Of a DNA stretch of 64,000 nucleotides, positions 1 to 10,919 are shown piece by piece. The stretch is from positions 52,559,102 to 52,623,101 of the forward strand of contig NC_084886.1 of assembly GCF_958979055.1 (NCBI RefSeq), given 5' to 3'. The DNA comes from Alnus glutinosa (taxonomy: Eukaryota > Streptophyta > Magnoliopsida > Fagales > Betulaceae). The translations under genes and the position numbers were made by a program. Under the pieces are notes generated by a model that ran no database searches, was not told the origin of the DNA, and saw nothing but the letters and a program-made list of their open reading frames with translations. The first letter of the stretch is position 1; every line of letters starts with the position of its first letter.

Positions 1-1
1 A

Positions 2-115
2 GCCAAAATTATATCTCGTCTAAAAGCTGGTGGAGAAAAGACCACACAGGCCCTCAAATCTCTTTGTTGGAGATGTAAGGGTCTCCCAGTGGAGGTAACT
101 CTAGAAAACCTGTGA
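2..115 (+). pseudogene. 3' end of a CBS/DUF21 (CNNM-like) gene, window-edge fragment
   Basis: The first 115 bases read in one open frame of 37 residues plus TGA. It is nearly identical to the last 37 codons of the CBS/DUF21 gene that ends at 47,619, including the run ALKSLCWRCKGLPVEVT. It is therefore the 3' end of a second copy of that gene lying to the left of the window. Whether that copy is complete cannot be seen. Homology to 47,508-49,500 continues downstream, which marks this as the start of the left copy of a segmental duplication. Confidence 0.85.
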
Positions 116-949
116 ATTGAGTTCCTGGATCATTCAGTAACGTTCCCGAATTATCTGTGCAAGTACTCTGTGTACTTAGCTTTGAGTTCTTGGTAGCCGT
201 TTTTGCACTCTCTACTCCCCCCTCTCTGAGCAATTCCATTAAAACAGAAAAAGAACGACAAAAGGTGGGGTGAGGGATCCCAACAAACTCCTCAAAAACA
301 ACCATTACCGTGCAAGAAAATAAAAGTACAAATAAAATGAGAAACGGATCCAAACAGATCTGGTCCCATAATTCCTTGACCAAGGTCGAGTAGAGGGCCA
401 CCATGACAGCGGTATGTGATGCAATCCAATGAGTGGATTGCTGAATAGAGGGTGCACTGATGATGCCTCTGATGTGGTGGTTGATGGACATCACCTTTCC
501 CTCATCCTTGGACAAAAAAACATATGCTCTAGAACAGCTCTGGACAAAAGAGAGAACCATTCCTGCATTATTGAAGGAGGTGGGTATGGGTTCTCTACAA
601 GAAGATTTGGAACTAGATACGACTGGGGAGGGTGTAGCGTGTGCCTCATGTGCTGGTGGAGATGGCGGTGTGTGGGCCCCATGTGTTGTTGGAAAGGGTG
701 GCTCGTGGTAGCTCTAGGCGCGGAGAAGCCAGTTAATGGGCGTGTGTGTGGCAGAGGTGAACGGGCGGTAGTAGATCTAGCTTCCAAACTTCCACAAAAG
801 AAGAGAGAGAAGAATAAGGAAAGGAGAAAAAGTAGGAAAAGAGAAGAGAGGAGTGAGAGTGGGGAGGAAGGAGGGAGGGAGAAGCAGAGCGGGTTTGAGA
901 TAGAGAGTCTGATTCCTCTCCTATTGATTTCCAGCGGTTCATTGCATTC
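116..949. other. Non-genic duplicated spacer
   Basis: This is 3'-flank sequence of the CBS/DUF21 gene, closely matching 47,620-48,460 at every scale. Open frames of 80-220 codons occur on both strands, but they are not conserved in frame between the two copies because of small indels. They show no recognisable domain, and the frame through 780-900 is only a purine-rich tract. I see no gene here. Confidence 0.6.
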
Positions 950-959
950 TATACTAATT

Positions 960-1150
960 ATAGACTGTAAGCACTTTAAAACATGTTTGTTTCGAAATGC
1001 AGATTTGGTACAACTATCCTTCCCTTTCATACCAAATCTGCATTTCAAATACAAACATGTTTTAAGGTGCTTAAAAACTACTAATTTATACAGTTTTTAA
1101 GCACCTTAAAACATGTTTGTATTCGAAATGCAGATTTGGTATGAAAGGGA
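960..1150. repeat. Three-arm fold-back repeat
   Basis: A segment of about 60 bases occurs three times in +, -, + order. It runs from the cue TAAGCAC(C/T)TTAAAACATG through AAATGCAGATTTGGTA. Arm 1 is near 968-1010, the inverted arm 2 near 1,024-1,075 and arm 3 near 1,092-1,143. Arms 2 and 3 form a near-perfect hairpin. The same structure is at 48,470-48,780, where arms 1 and 2 are separated by an extra insertion of about 145 bp. It is probably a fold-back transposon remnant. Confidence 0.65.
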
Positions 1151-1353
1151 AGGATAGTTGTATATTTCATTCACACTGTTGCATGAATGCATTATCATAT
1201 AAGTTGGAGAAACAAAACAGTGCCTTTTGTGAAAAATCCATTCTTCAGCCATCTTTCATTGGTATTCCATCTTTGCTGCAATCTTATATAATATGTTAAA
1301 GAGTTTTTTAAGTTGCCGCTGTAGATAATTGGTCTTCATTGCAATCATTCCAG

Positions 1354-2394
1354 GAGGCAGCACTTATTGGTGTAGATACCCTTGGGTTTGACTTAAAGGT
1401 TTGCTCAGGAACACTAGTACAGACATTGCGGTTTGCATTTAATACAAGGGTATGGCAGCTATCCTTCAGCTACGTGTTAGCTCTTATGTATGTATGTGTA
1501 TGCAGGGATTCCCGCAGGGGGGGGGGGGGGGGGGGGGGGGGGGTGTGGGCAATTCCTAAGAACAAAACAATTTTAAGGGAGAAAAGAAAAAAGTTGGAGA
1601 AATTTATTTTTGGTTATGCTATCCTTTCTCACCTCCAACCACCTCCTTATCCTTGTTATAGAGAGCTTTTTAATGTCTGGTTTTATATGAGAGAGCTGCT
1701 TTCTGCAGAATCACAGCTTGAATCCTTGAAATTTTTAGCTGGTATATCATGCACTACCTTATTTTATTGATCCCAACGATATTTCAGCAGTTAATCAAGA
1801 TGCACGTTCTTTTAAAGTGGCCCAATGGTCATTGAACATACTGGCATATTCTTCTTCTCCCAAAAGGGGGTGGAGGGTAAAGTCACATATTCAATCACGC
1901 TTTAGTGCATTAGTTCTATTTGTTTATTGAAAGTAAAAAGTGTTCTTCCAAGTATTTTGGGTGGCACGCATTTAAATGTTTTTAATTTATTTTTTATAAG
2001 TGGCACGCATTTTATTTTTTAAGTGGACTGCAACCAGAACCATTATAAAGCCGCACCCTTTAGGTTGGCTGTGTAATGTCTAATGACAATCATATTAAGT
2101 TCTTCCCATGTTGCTGTCTATGTACCTTTTCATATCGCTCATGGTTACCTTAAATTCATTTTTCTTTCTTTCTTTATTTTTTATTTCTTTTCTTTTGTTT
2201 GAACTATCTTTGATATACAAATATGTCCTTGTTGGAAAGTGATCTTCTATTGCCAATAATCTTTTGTCCCAACTAAATTGTCTTTGCAGGCCACTTCAGA
2301 ATACAGTGCTGAGAGGCAGCTTAATGATCTACTATTCCCAAGGATCCCCTACAAGCCGCAAAAGATGAAACAAACCTATCAAAATGAATGCTAA
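1354..2394 (+). pseudogene. Last two exons of an unrecognised plant gene
   Basis: Exon 1354-1449 (after CAG, before GTATGG) encodes 32 residues beginning EAALIGVDTLGFDLKVC. Exon 2290-2394 (after TTTGCAG) encodes ATSEYSAERQLNDLLFPR and 16 more residues, then TAA. Both exons are phase 0 and join in frame, and the splice signals are good. The sequence looks like the C-terminus of a conserved plant protein. A DUF2470-like end is possible, but I am not certain. No earlier exons are visible between here and the CBS/DUF21 3' end, so it is a 5'-truncated fragment. The right-hand copy keeps only the first exon (48,985-49,080). Confidence 0.5.
1517..1543 (+). repeat. G27 homopolymer
   Basis: An uninterrupted run of 27 G lies in the intron between the two exons at 1354-1449 and 2290-2394. 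The duplicate at 49,137-49,163 is a shorter, interrupted G tract. Its length is likely unstable and subject to assembly error. Confidence 0.9.
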
Positions 2395-2920
2395 CATTGT
2401 CAAATGCCATATCCCATTCTGGAAGGTAGTTGTACCCTCTTCGATAAGATCTGAATGGTGAAAGAAAAAGAAAAATCAATGAGCATTCACGAGCTTATGT
2501 AATTGTTGTTTGCAAGAAATCTTCTAGGAATTCTTTCTCTTCCAAGCTGCTTTTTCTTCTATTTCTCATCCATAGTCCTCTATTACCTGAGCTTTTGTAT
2601 TTTCATGAGCTTTCCTCATTTTCGAGGGTTGCAAATGAACTATGAACTTGAATAGCCTAGATTCAAGTTAGGTTTATTTATTAAACAACTTGAAATTAAA
2701 TTAAAATGAGTCATTTTCTTCATGTGTACATATATTTTCTCTACTCGCAAAGATAAAACTCATATTCGCAAATTTTCCTCTCTAGGTGCAAATTTGTCTA
2801 CGTATTGTATTGTAGTTCACCGTAATGCTTAACACTGCCAATTGCCATGCATTTGTTCTGTTAAAGACATGAATGAATACCTTGATCGGATATATGTTAG
2901 CATGGTAATGCATGGAAATA
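2395..2920. other. Non-genic spacer; start of SARD4 3'-flank-like sequence
   Basis: No gene is seen. From about 2,765 the sequence (cue TTTTCCTCTCTAGGTGC) is a repeated block that also occurs at 14,008, 49,608 and 62,335. In each place it lies downstream of a SARD4 remnant or an RLP, so it is a marker of the duplicated module. Confidence 0.5.
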
Positions 2921-3338
2921 CTTTGCCTCGTCGTCGCACTCCCTCATATAATGCTTGAATGACCCAACCAAATCCAAATGCTCCCCTGCCGGCTGCCGTC
3001 AAACACCCATTACTCTCAAAACTCACCCCATCAAACACGCCATTGTCTCGCATTTCCTCTGCCAATTTTCTTGCCTTCTCTATTATTCTATTCCAAATTA
3101 TCACTCTTCTCAAGCTGGGTCTCACTGAAAGATGGGCTTTTATCAATTTGCACCAATCATCACGAAGGGTCTCACTATCATCTCTAGCCAAAATCTTTGA
3201 GGCTAAGTTGAGACACTCAAGACACATGATGATGTTCTATATAAAAAAGACCAACACAGTGCCATCCATGGAAGCCAGAGTTTGGCAGTTTGCCCAGTTG
3301 TGGCGCTGAATAGTTCGTAAGTTGCACGCACTCCGGGT
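2921..3338 (-). pseudogene. SARD4-like pseudogene fragment A
   Basis: On the minus strand this matches the intact SARD4 gene at 24,771-25,823. Shared stretches include LASKILARDDSETL, IKAHLSVRPSLRRVIIWN and EKARKLAEEM. It lacks the first third, the C-terminus and about 100 bp between the EGVRRRG region and the SFESN region, and it has lost the Rossmann glycine motif. Frames are broken, so it cannot encode an enzyme. It lies directly downstream of the RLP pseudogene at 3,849-6,508, as the other fragments lie next to other RLP remnants. Confidence 0.85.
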
Positions 3339-3848
3339 AAGTTTAGTACATAAGGCACCACTTTCAGTACGCACCACTTTCAGTACACACCACTGGCGCT
3401 TATAGTTATGGCATGATTTGAAAAGATTAAGCTCTAGAGACGAAACGACATGGCATGTAAGATTTTCATATTGGTTAAGGCCATGTTGGAATTTGATGCC
3501 AAACATATCAGTTCTATTATTTCAATTTAGGGAGGCATTCGAACTCGTAAAGTAGCCAATTTTTTAAATGCCACTTTCTCCTCACGTTGGCGAAAGGCAT
3601 GTCAGAACAGTTAAACTTATCTTTGTACAATATTAGAGCACAACAAGAATTCTCCAGAAAATAGAAAATAGAAGAAAATGCCCCTACCATGGATAAGGAC
3701 AGTCTAACAAAGCAGTGTAATATTGAACTAAAACAAAAGTTTTACAGAAAATAGAAAGGACAACCAAAGGATAATAATGCTCTATTGAATAAAAACAACA
3801 GTACTCTTTCTCCATGTGAGCACATGGTCAGATGGTCTTACCATTTTT
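3339..3848. other. RLP 3'-flank sequence
   Basis: No gene. This stretch links the SARD4 fragment to the 3' end of the RLP pseudogene. It is homologous to 14,650-16,448 once the 858-bp Mutator-type element there is removed, so it supplies that element's empty site (around 3,508-3,530). Confidence 0.6.
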
Positions 3849-6508
3849 TCACTCTTTCAAAACACCATTGAAGAGTATATACTTCATGTCATCCAAAAAC
3901 TTAAAGAAAGCAGATCTCCAAGCCTTGTTGAAAGCTAATGGACCAAATACACCCCAGAACCCCACCACGAATCCAAATGGCATGCTCATATAAAACAACT
4001 TCATGTCAATCCAGCCACCGTCTTCGCCGCCTTTATCATCAGCATTTGGTGTTGGCTCAATGGGGGAGTCATCTCCAACGCAGCTACGCATAAGTGGACG
4101 TCCACAATGATCATGGTTGCTAATAAAATTTAGTTCACTAAAGCTATGAAGCTGAGTGCTGGAGGGAATTCTACTGGAGAAGTTGTATGATAAGTTCAGA
4201 TGGCTCAAAAATGTTAAACTAGCCATGCTTTTAGGTATTGCACCTGAGAGTTGATTCATTGAGACATCGAGAGACTCTAATAATTTTATGGCATTTATCT
4301 TCTCTGGAATCTTTTCATGGAGTTGATTATTGGACAAATTCAAGAATTGTAGGCCGTAAAGACTAGTGAGTTGCTCAGGGATTTCTTCAATTAAATTGTT
4401 GCTTGAGAGGTCCACGCTTGTGATGAGAGCAAGTGACCTTCTATATTCATACTCTGCTCCCTTCAATATCAAGAATATCGTTCCCAAATTAAAAAACAAA
4501 CTTGTATCAGATAGTTGTCTCAGCATGGCGCTCAAATTACCAAAGCATCGCGGAATGGGTCCTGATAATTTATGTGAAAGGTCCATGATTTGAAGTGACA
4601 TAACTCTTGAGGAATACTACCATGAAATCTATTTGAGCGAAGCACAAGAGTCCAAATACGAGATGAACTATTTTCCAACCAAATGGATAAGCCGTTTGAC
4701 AAATGATTCTCACTGAGATCTACAATCTCTAGGCATTCGCATTTTTGCAAAGACAATGGTAATTCCCCAGACAAACTGTTTTTGTTCAAGGACAGAAACT
4801 TAAGCTTAGGTAGAGAACCCAAGGAACTCGATATATTTCATATTAGCTTATTGCTCTCTAAGTTTAACACTTGTAACTCAGAATAGTTCATCCAACAGTC
4901 AGAAAATTCTCCACATAAAAGATTTTTTGACAGATCAAGAAAATATAGATGTCTTCTCATTTTATCTTTATGTTCACAAATGAGGGGAGAAAGAGATCCA
5001 TGGAATGAATTATTGGAAAGATTTAAATACATAATGTCAGAAGAGACATCGGGGAGAGGGCCAGAAAAGTTGTTTTAACCAAGAGAGATATATTCTCCAC
5101 AAGATAAACTTGGAATACTGCCATGGAATTGCTTGTGAGAAATATTCATCCAATAGAATTGGAAACAAAGGCTCCAAAACCAAGAAGGGATGACATCCGA
5201 ATTACTTGCATTTGAGAAATCTAGTCCTCGAAGATCTTTTTGTGATTGAAGCCATGTAGAGAATCTTGGCCCTAATGCCCATGATCCCATCGCCAAGGTT
5301 TGAAGTTGAAAAGGAGGAACCCAATTAGTGCTTACTTGCAAAGTCAGCAAGTTCGAAGAAGCATAGAGAGTTCTCAATTTTGTTAGGTTGGAAAAATGCT
5401 CTTCGGAAACAAAACCCTCAAAAAAATTGAAAGAGAAGTCTAACTCTTCAAGATTTGAAAGATATCCAAGACTTACAGGAATTGTTCCATTCAATTGATT
5501 TTTGCATACCGAAAGCATCCTCAATGAAGACAGTTTTCCTAGAGACATGGGAATTGGACTAGAAAGTTTATTACCGTCAAGTGAAAGAACGGAGAGTTTT
5601 TTATGCTTCCCTAGTTGGTCAGGCAAAGTACCTAAAAGTCGATTCCAACTTAAATCTAAAAATTCCAAATTTTTTGTTGTGCATGAAGAAGAATTTCCTA
5701 AAAGGTCGTACAAACCTCCCCTAAGTTTGTTATCAGATAAATCCAAATGTTGCAGATTACACAGATTTCCCAAGAATCTTGGTATTTTTCCTTCAAGATC
5801 ATTATGTGGCAGGTCAAGAAGCATCATTTGTGAAAAGACATCCAATAGCTTTAGGAAGTACACCTTGAATATTATTTCGTGAAAGATCAAGTCTTTCAAG
5901 AGTGGTCATATTATATAACCATTTAGGTATTGTACAAGAGAAGTTGTTACCACTAAGATGTAGATTTCTAAGACTAGAAATGTTCTGGACAACAACTCCA
6001 AGTGGTGGAACCTTGATCTCAATGAATTCTAAATCAAGTGTAACAAGAGATATAAGACTATTAATCCAGTCAAACGTGAATTAACAAAGTTGTTTATGAA
6101 AGATCGAGCATAATGAGAGATGAAAGTTAACATAAGGAATTGGATCATATTTATCAAGTTCACAAGAAGACAAGTGTAACTCTGATAGAGAAGGGAGCAT
6201 GTTCATCACCTGTAGCCAGTTAGATGCTTTACTGAGATTGACGGAGCTCATGTCGAGGAATTCCAACAAAGAAAGATGAGATAACTATTCAAGATTGTCA
6301 ACTTGCAGTGGCATATCGTAAAAAAATTGATTAATGTCAAGAGTATGCAAGTTGGAGAGATTTGCCAGCTGACGAGGAATTGCACCCACAAAACCCGCAT
6401 TTGATAAATTTAGATATCTCAAAACATGCATGTTAGAGTAGCCAAGGAAAAATAGCAATGCACAAGGAGCACCACAAAAGTGGTCTTCCTGTCCATAACC
6501 GTTGCCAT
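3849..6508 (-). pseudogene. EIX-type receptor-like protein pseudogene (RLP-1)
   Basis: This is a degraded leucine-rich-repeat receptor-like protein. The start ATG at 6506-6508 opens a signal peptide matching the intact paralogues. That peptide is fused by deletion straight to the second LRR, so the cysteine-bearing LRRNT domain is gone. Further LRR segments appear in at least five frames (6,285-6,081, 5,899-5,075, 5,032-4,838, 4,822-4,532, 4,601-3,849), separated by stops and indels. The C-terminus keeps the acidic spacer, the membrane helix with MPFGFVVGFWGVFGPLAF and a short tail ending GVLKE. The closest relative is the copy at 50,116-53,425. The matching position in the duplicated blocks shows they descend from one gene. 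Confidence 0.9.
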
Positions 6509-7559
6509 AGTACAATATTGAAAGAGGAAATTTTGCAAAAATGAGTTGGTACCTCAAAACGTGAGACCACAGTCCATATATATACGTAAATGACGTGAGG
6601 ATTCCGCTTGACGTAACAAACATAAAATTAGGTTCTTTTTCAAGTCAATGTTATTAATTTGGCCCGTAGGATGCTTCTTAGATAGATACAGTCTGAATTT
6701 TTTTACTGGATCATCTCTAAAGTAAATTGTAAGGTCAGATAAACTTTGATCTAATGTACGGTTGAGATTAAATAATTATAATCTAATGATTATTATTAAA
6801 TAATCATTAATAATTATTTGATCTAATTGTCAGAATTAAGTGTCTGTTAAAATAGCAGTTTATAACTATTAAATTAGCCATTTATGATGGTTAGATTTGC
6901 AGTTATTAAATAATTGATATTCAACACAATATAGAAGTAACTGCAATCCAGTTATAAAATATATATACAGCACAATTTTCTCTCATCTTCTATTCTCTTT
7001 TCTGATATCTTATGCACTTTAAATTTCGGTCTTTGTCTCTTGCTATAATAGAAAAATCTGAGGATATTGGGGTTTAGTTTTCTTTTGTGCAAAATGCAAC
7101 TAAACAACAAAGGATTTTTGACCTCCATTGCATCTTGAAAAAATATTTACTATATTTCTTTACCTACCATTTTTTGCGAGGGCAAATAATTTCTTAAGAA
7201 AAACAATGTTATATCGCACCTATGGAGCATTTCGGTTTGGTTTTTGTTATGTTTGACTTGAAAAAGTGAAGTCAATGCGTGTCAAGGTCTCTATGCATAA
7301 AGTTGGAGGGCTCAATTGCAAATTGAGGGACCCAGGGCTACTAATATCCATTACCCAATAAGATTGGTGTCAACCGTAACTTTCTATGCATGACTTGAAA
7401 AAGTGAAGTCAATGCATAAATACTTTATTCCGACCAATAACATATTGTTTTGAAGTCTAGGGGTGAAATAAGCACAAACAGCCAAGAGAGACTTGACCTC
7501 ACTCAAGATAAAATCCTCTTTAGTAGCTACCTCTTTTGAAGTTTTTGGAGTTGGAACAA
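6509..7559. other. RLP upstream region and spacer
   Basis: The first 100 bases hold a conserved RLP promoter, with a TATATATA-type box near 6,573-6,584 upstream of the pseudogene ATG. From 6,650 to about 8,160 the DNA matches 53,570-54,550. No gene is seen. Short direct repeats (cue TTGAAAAAGTGAAGTCAATGC) at 7,257 and 7,386 are also found at 8,878. Confidence 0.5.
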
Positions 7560-7805
7560 GGATTCCTCTCCACCTCACTTTAGAGTTGTATGTATGCATG
7601 ACTTGGAAAATGATTATCTTTAAATCCATTTAAAATTTAGGTCAAACTATTTAAGATGTTCCAATTCCAGTAAATAATCACTTATCAGTTCACCAACTTT
7701 TGATTCTTCAAAAGTTTTATGGATCTGGATAACATATCACGACCAATTCCATATCACATACAATACTCTTCAGTACCAGTCCAAGAGGAGAGTTGATATT
7801 TATCT
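7560..7805 (-). pseudogene. RLP N-terminal (LRRNT) scrap
   Basis: At 7,700-7,790 the minus strand carries the LRRNT end of an RLP: a cue for the INSPLGLVPKS/CIWYGIG-like region with frameshifts. It parallels the better preserved scrap at 8,940-9,180. It is too short and broken to be functional. Confidence 0.5.
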
Positions 7806-8901
7806 ATGAAAACAAGATATTCAACACAATATAGAAGTAAATGCAGTTCAGTTATTAAATATCTAGAACAATTTTCTCTTATGCTTTGTTATCTTTTATG
7901 ATATCTTCGATCTGCACTTTAAATTTTAAGTCTTCGTCTCTAGCTATAAAAAAATAAAAAATAAATAAAAAAGAGGGTATTCAGGTTTAATTTTCATTTG
8001 TACAAAACGCAACTAAATAATAGAAGATTTCTGGGTCCCATTGCACCTTGGGGAAATATTTACTTTAATCCTATGCATACTATTTCTGGTGGGGACAAAT
8101 AATTTCTTGAGGAAAGCAACGTTGTAACGCACCTTAGGAGGATTTCATTTTTGTGTTTTCTTTTACTTTCAGAGTAAATTAATTATAAATTTCTGAGTTA
8201 ATGCGCGATTTGAAATTAATTCCTCACTTTTTAATATCTATTTTTACTCCATTTTTTTGGGGATTTTAAGGGGTCCTTCTGTGATTTTTCTGTCCAAATT
8301 TTTGACATTTGTTAGTGCCACATCACCTAAAAATAATATCTTTTAGTGTTAAAATCTAAAAAACAAATTTTAAAAATAAAATCTAAAACACAAGGAAGAA
8401 AAACAATGCAGATTTCTCTTATTTTTACATCTCAAATTAGGATGCTCAGAGTAAGGCTTTCACTATACAACAGTCTTATACCTTATTGTGGATAGCCACA
8501 CCCACACTTGGCTAAATATTGAGTATAGAACTTGTCACACGAAAACTAATACTATACGTAATATATATCTACTTGTGTGTCAGAGTACATGAACTGGAGT
8601 ATGGATAAATTGAACATCAATAAGATTATTCAACATTATGATTAAATTATTTTTGAAATCAAGCTAGCAAATATCCAACCCAAAAAAGCAGGATCACATG
8701 GGTAATGCCATGGATCTGGATCATGCATTAGAAATATGAACTGTAATTTTCCAAAAATTTTGTCCACCTTTGGAAAAATGGAAATGGTGCCAAAAAGCAC
8801 TTGTATCTGCCATATATACTTCCGTGATCGCTTTTGTATTTTCTTTTACTTTTATCTAACAGATCGATATGCTTGACTTGGAAAAGTGAAGTCAATGCGT
8901 G
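7806..8901. other. AT-rich spacer
   Basis: No gene. At 7,806-8,160 it matches 54,230-54,550. At 8,160-8,832 it holds extra DNA not in the right copy, bounded by two near-identical 22-base stretches (TTTTGT(G/A)TTTTCTTTTACTTT) at about 8,150 and 8,832. These may be target duplications of an old insertion. Confidence 0.4.
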
Positions 8902-8939
8902 TCAAGGACTCGATGCATAAATGCATGTCTTTGTAGTTG

Positions 8940-9180
8940 GAGGACTCAATTTAAAATTGAGTGACCCAGAGCCACTAAATATCCGTTGAAGTTTCATGGA
9001 TCTGTATAACATGTCACGGCCAATTCCATACCACATACAACACTCTTCGGTACCAGTCCAAGAGGAGAGTTGATTTTTATCTATGATGCCATGTTTGAAG
9101 GTTAGGATGGCTTCTTCTCTTTCTCTTTTTCGGCAAATAAGGATTTTTCGATTTCCATGAGAATGAGTGAACATCAATTA
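8940..9180 (-). pseudogene. RLP N-terminal (LRRNT) fragment
   Basis: The minus strand encodes a stretch typical of the RLP amino end: ILICRKREREEAILTFKHG, then NQLSSWTGTEECCMWYGIG. This is the N-terminal cap with its paired cysteines and tryptophans, as at the start of the RLPs at 19,462 and 53,425. The reading frame does not continue into LRRs, so it is an isolated 5' fragment. It is embedded in repeats of the GAAGTCAATGC(G/A) type. Confidence 0.75.
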
Positions 9181-9535
9181 TAGTTGCTATGGATAAACAA
9201 TATGTTCATGACCTGCAAAAATGAAGTCAATGCATAAATGGAAAAGTGGGGGGGGAGGGGGGGGGGGGGGGTGTCAAGAAATGATGCTTTGATGAAGAAA
9301 GCGAAGGTGGTCCAGCTAACACAATCAGTTTTTAGTTGAAGAAGAAACCTTTTTTTCTTTTAATTCGATGAGTAAAAGCAATTCAGGACAAGAATAGGTC
9401 TACATCCATTAAAGTTATGGCTGAAGAAGATTAGTAAAACATAAAACTGATCTATTAACACATGTCAGAAGATTAGGTCTCGCATATATGTTTCACCAAT
9501 AGCACAGTTTTGAATTTCTCACCAGGTTGTAGCAT

Positions 9536-9700
9536 ATTTCACTTGCACAGGAATGAAACTGCACCGTAACTAAATCCACTGGAATCAAACAGATAGAATG
9601 CATTCCAATCTAAATATTTTGCCAACAAATCAAAGGGCAGATAAGAAACGGTTTTTCCAAAGGCAACTGAAGGGCCAAAGACAAAGCTTCTTCCCTTTTC
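9536..9700 (-). pseudogene. Coding-like stretch, possible RLP C-terminal remnant
   Basis: The minus strand has about 50 open codons including SFVFGPSVAFGKTVSYLPFD and DSSGFSYGAVSFLCK before a stop. The FGPSVAFGK part resembles the FGPLAFNK segment after the membrane helix of the neighbouring RLPs. I therefore read it, with low confidence, as a decayed RLP C-terminus. It is followed by SARD4 3'-flank-like sequence at 9,700-9,864. Confidence 0.35.
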
Positions 9701-9893
9701 CCTGGACGATCTGTTATATTAAATGCAATTTAACCAGCATTTCGAAGATGCTGTTAGAATGAGAAAATTTGAAATTTAGCAATTACAGAAACAGGAAGAT
9801 ACCAACATGACAATTTGACAGAAACAAACAATATATATAACTCTGATCATGATGCTAATGAACTGTTAGAGAATAGCCACTGACACAAGTTAC

Positions 9894-10107
9894 CAAGGAG
9901 CAGCAAGCCCACGCCAGTCTGCACAGCAGCAAGTCAAGCCCATTCCTCAATCTCTGCAACAAGCAACAGCAGGTCATCCACGACAAGTCAAGCCCATTTC
10001 CAAGGAGCAGCAAGCCCACGCCAGTCTGCACAGCAGCAAGTCAAGCCCATTCCTCAATCTCTGCAACAAGCAACAGCAGGTCATCCACGACAAATCAAGC
10101 CCATTTC
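9894..10107. repeat. Tandem duplication of a 107-bp unit
   Basis: Two adjacent, almost identical 107-base units begin CAAGGAGCAGCAAGCCCACG at 9,894 and 10,001. They are rich in CAGCA and CAAGTCAAGCCCA motifs and differ in composition from the surrounding AT-rich DNA. The block begins soon after the sequence GATGCTAATGAACT (9,851-9,864) is interrupted, so it may belong to an inserted element. No open frame is convincing. Confidence 0.8.
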
Positions 10108-10185
10108 CCACGTCAGACCATTCCTCAAATCTTCCATATCTTCTTATATTTCTGATTTAGTTTTGAGGGGTGCTAAATAATAGCA

Positions 10186-10374
10186 CGAGTAAAGCTACAC
10201 ATCATTCTCTTGTTTTTTTTTTATCCTCCCAAATTTGATGTGGCTCTTAAAATCACCATTGAATTTATGATAGATCATTATTGAATTTTGATCCAATGGT
10301 GATTTTAAGAGCCACATCAATTTTGGGAGGATAAAAGGAGGACAAGAAGATGATGTGTAGCATTACTCCTGATA
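10186..10374. mobile_element. Fold-back MITE, about 190 bp
   Basis: The ends are inverted repeats: GAGTAAAGCTACACATCAT at the left and its complement ATGATGTGTAGCATTACTC at the right. The pairing continues inward through TATCCTCCCAAA and GATGTGGCTCTTAAAATCACC, so the whole element can fold into one long hairpin. It is non-coding. A target duplication is not clear. Confidence 0.75.
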
Positions 10375-10439
10375 TCACATAAGAAACACTTTTTTACTTA
10401 AAATCAATTTTTTTATTGTAAATGGAGAATGAAGGGTGG

Positions 10440-10699
10440 ATGGGGGGTGCATGTTGTCATTTTAATAAATTTATATTTTTTTATTAAGATGGACACATGT
10501 TGTCATTTTATTGGTTTGACGTGGCGCTGACGTGACATTTAACAGAATCCGTCAAAATTTTTAACGGAATTTGACTCTAAGGATCGATTTTTTATTATAG
10601 TTTACTACAAGGACCTCTCATGAACTTTTTAAACCATAGGGAATGATTTGTAATTGTATGATATCCCAATGAACAGTGATGGAATTATCCTTAATTTTT
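10440..10699. mobile_element. Truncated Mutator-type element, right end
   Basis: This matches the right third of the complete element at 56,303-56,972, from the ATTAAGATGGACAC cue to the ATTATCC(T/C)TAATTTTTAT end. The left arm and the GC-rich middle are missing, so this copy has been truncated. Confidence 0.65.
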
Positions 10700-10919
10700 A
10701 TCTCAAAGCTAATTGTAAGTAATGCTATAAATATTTTTTGTTTTTTTTTTTAAATTGATGTAACTTTTAAAATTATAATTGAATCAAAATTAAATAGTAA
10801 TTTATCCCGAAACTAATAGTTCCTACAATTACTCATTATGTATATACAGTTTTAATCTTTGTAATATATGAAAGGCCAAAAATAACTCGTAATTGTTCCA
10901 ACCAGGTAACCACCACATT

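Noticed and set aside
429..1100. Open frames of up to 223 codons on both strands in 429-1,100
   Set aside because: Not conserved in frame in the duplicate at 47,936-48,480, they run through a purine-rich tract and fold-back DNA, and show no domain.
9894..10107. Possible CRISPR-like or minisatellite array
   Set aside because: Only two units with no spacers, in a plant nuclear genome.
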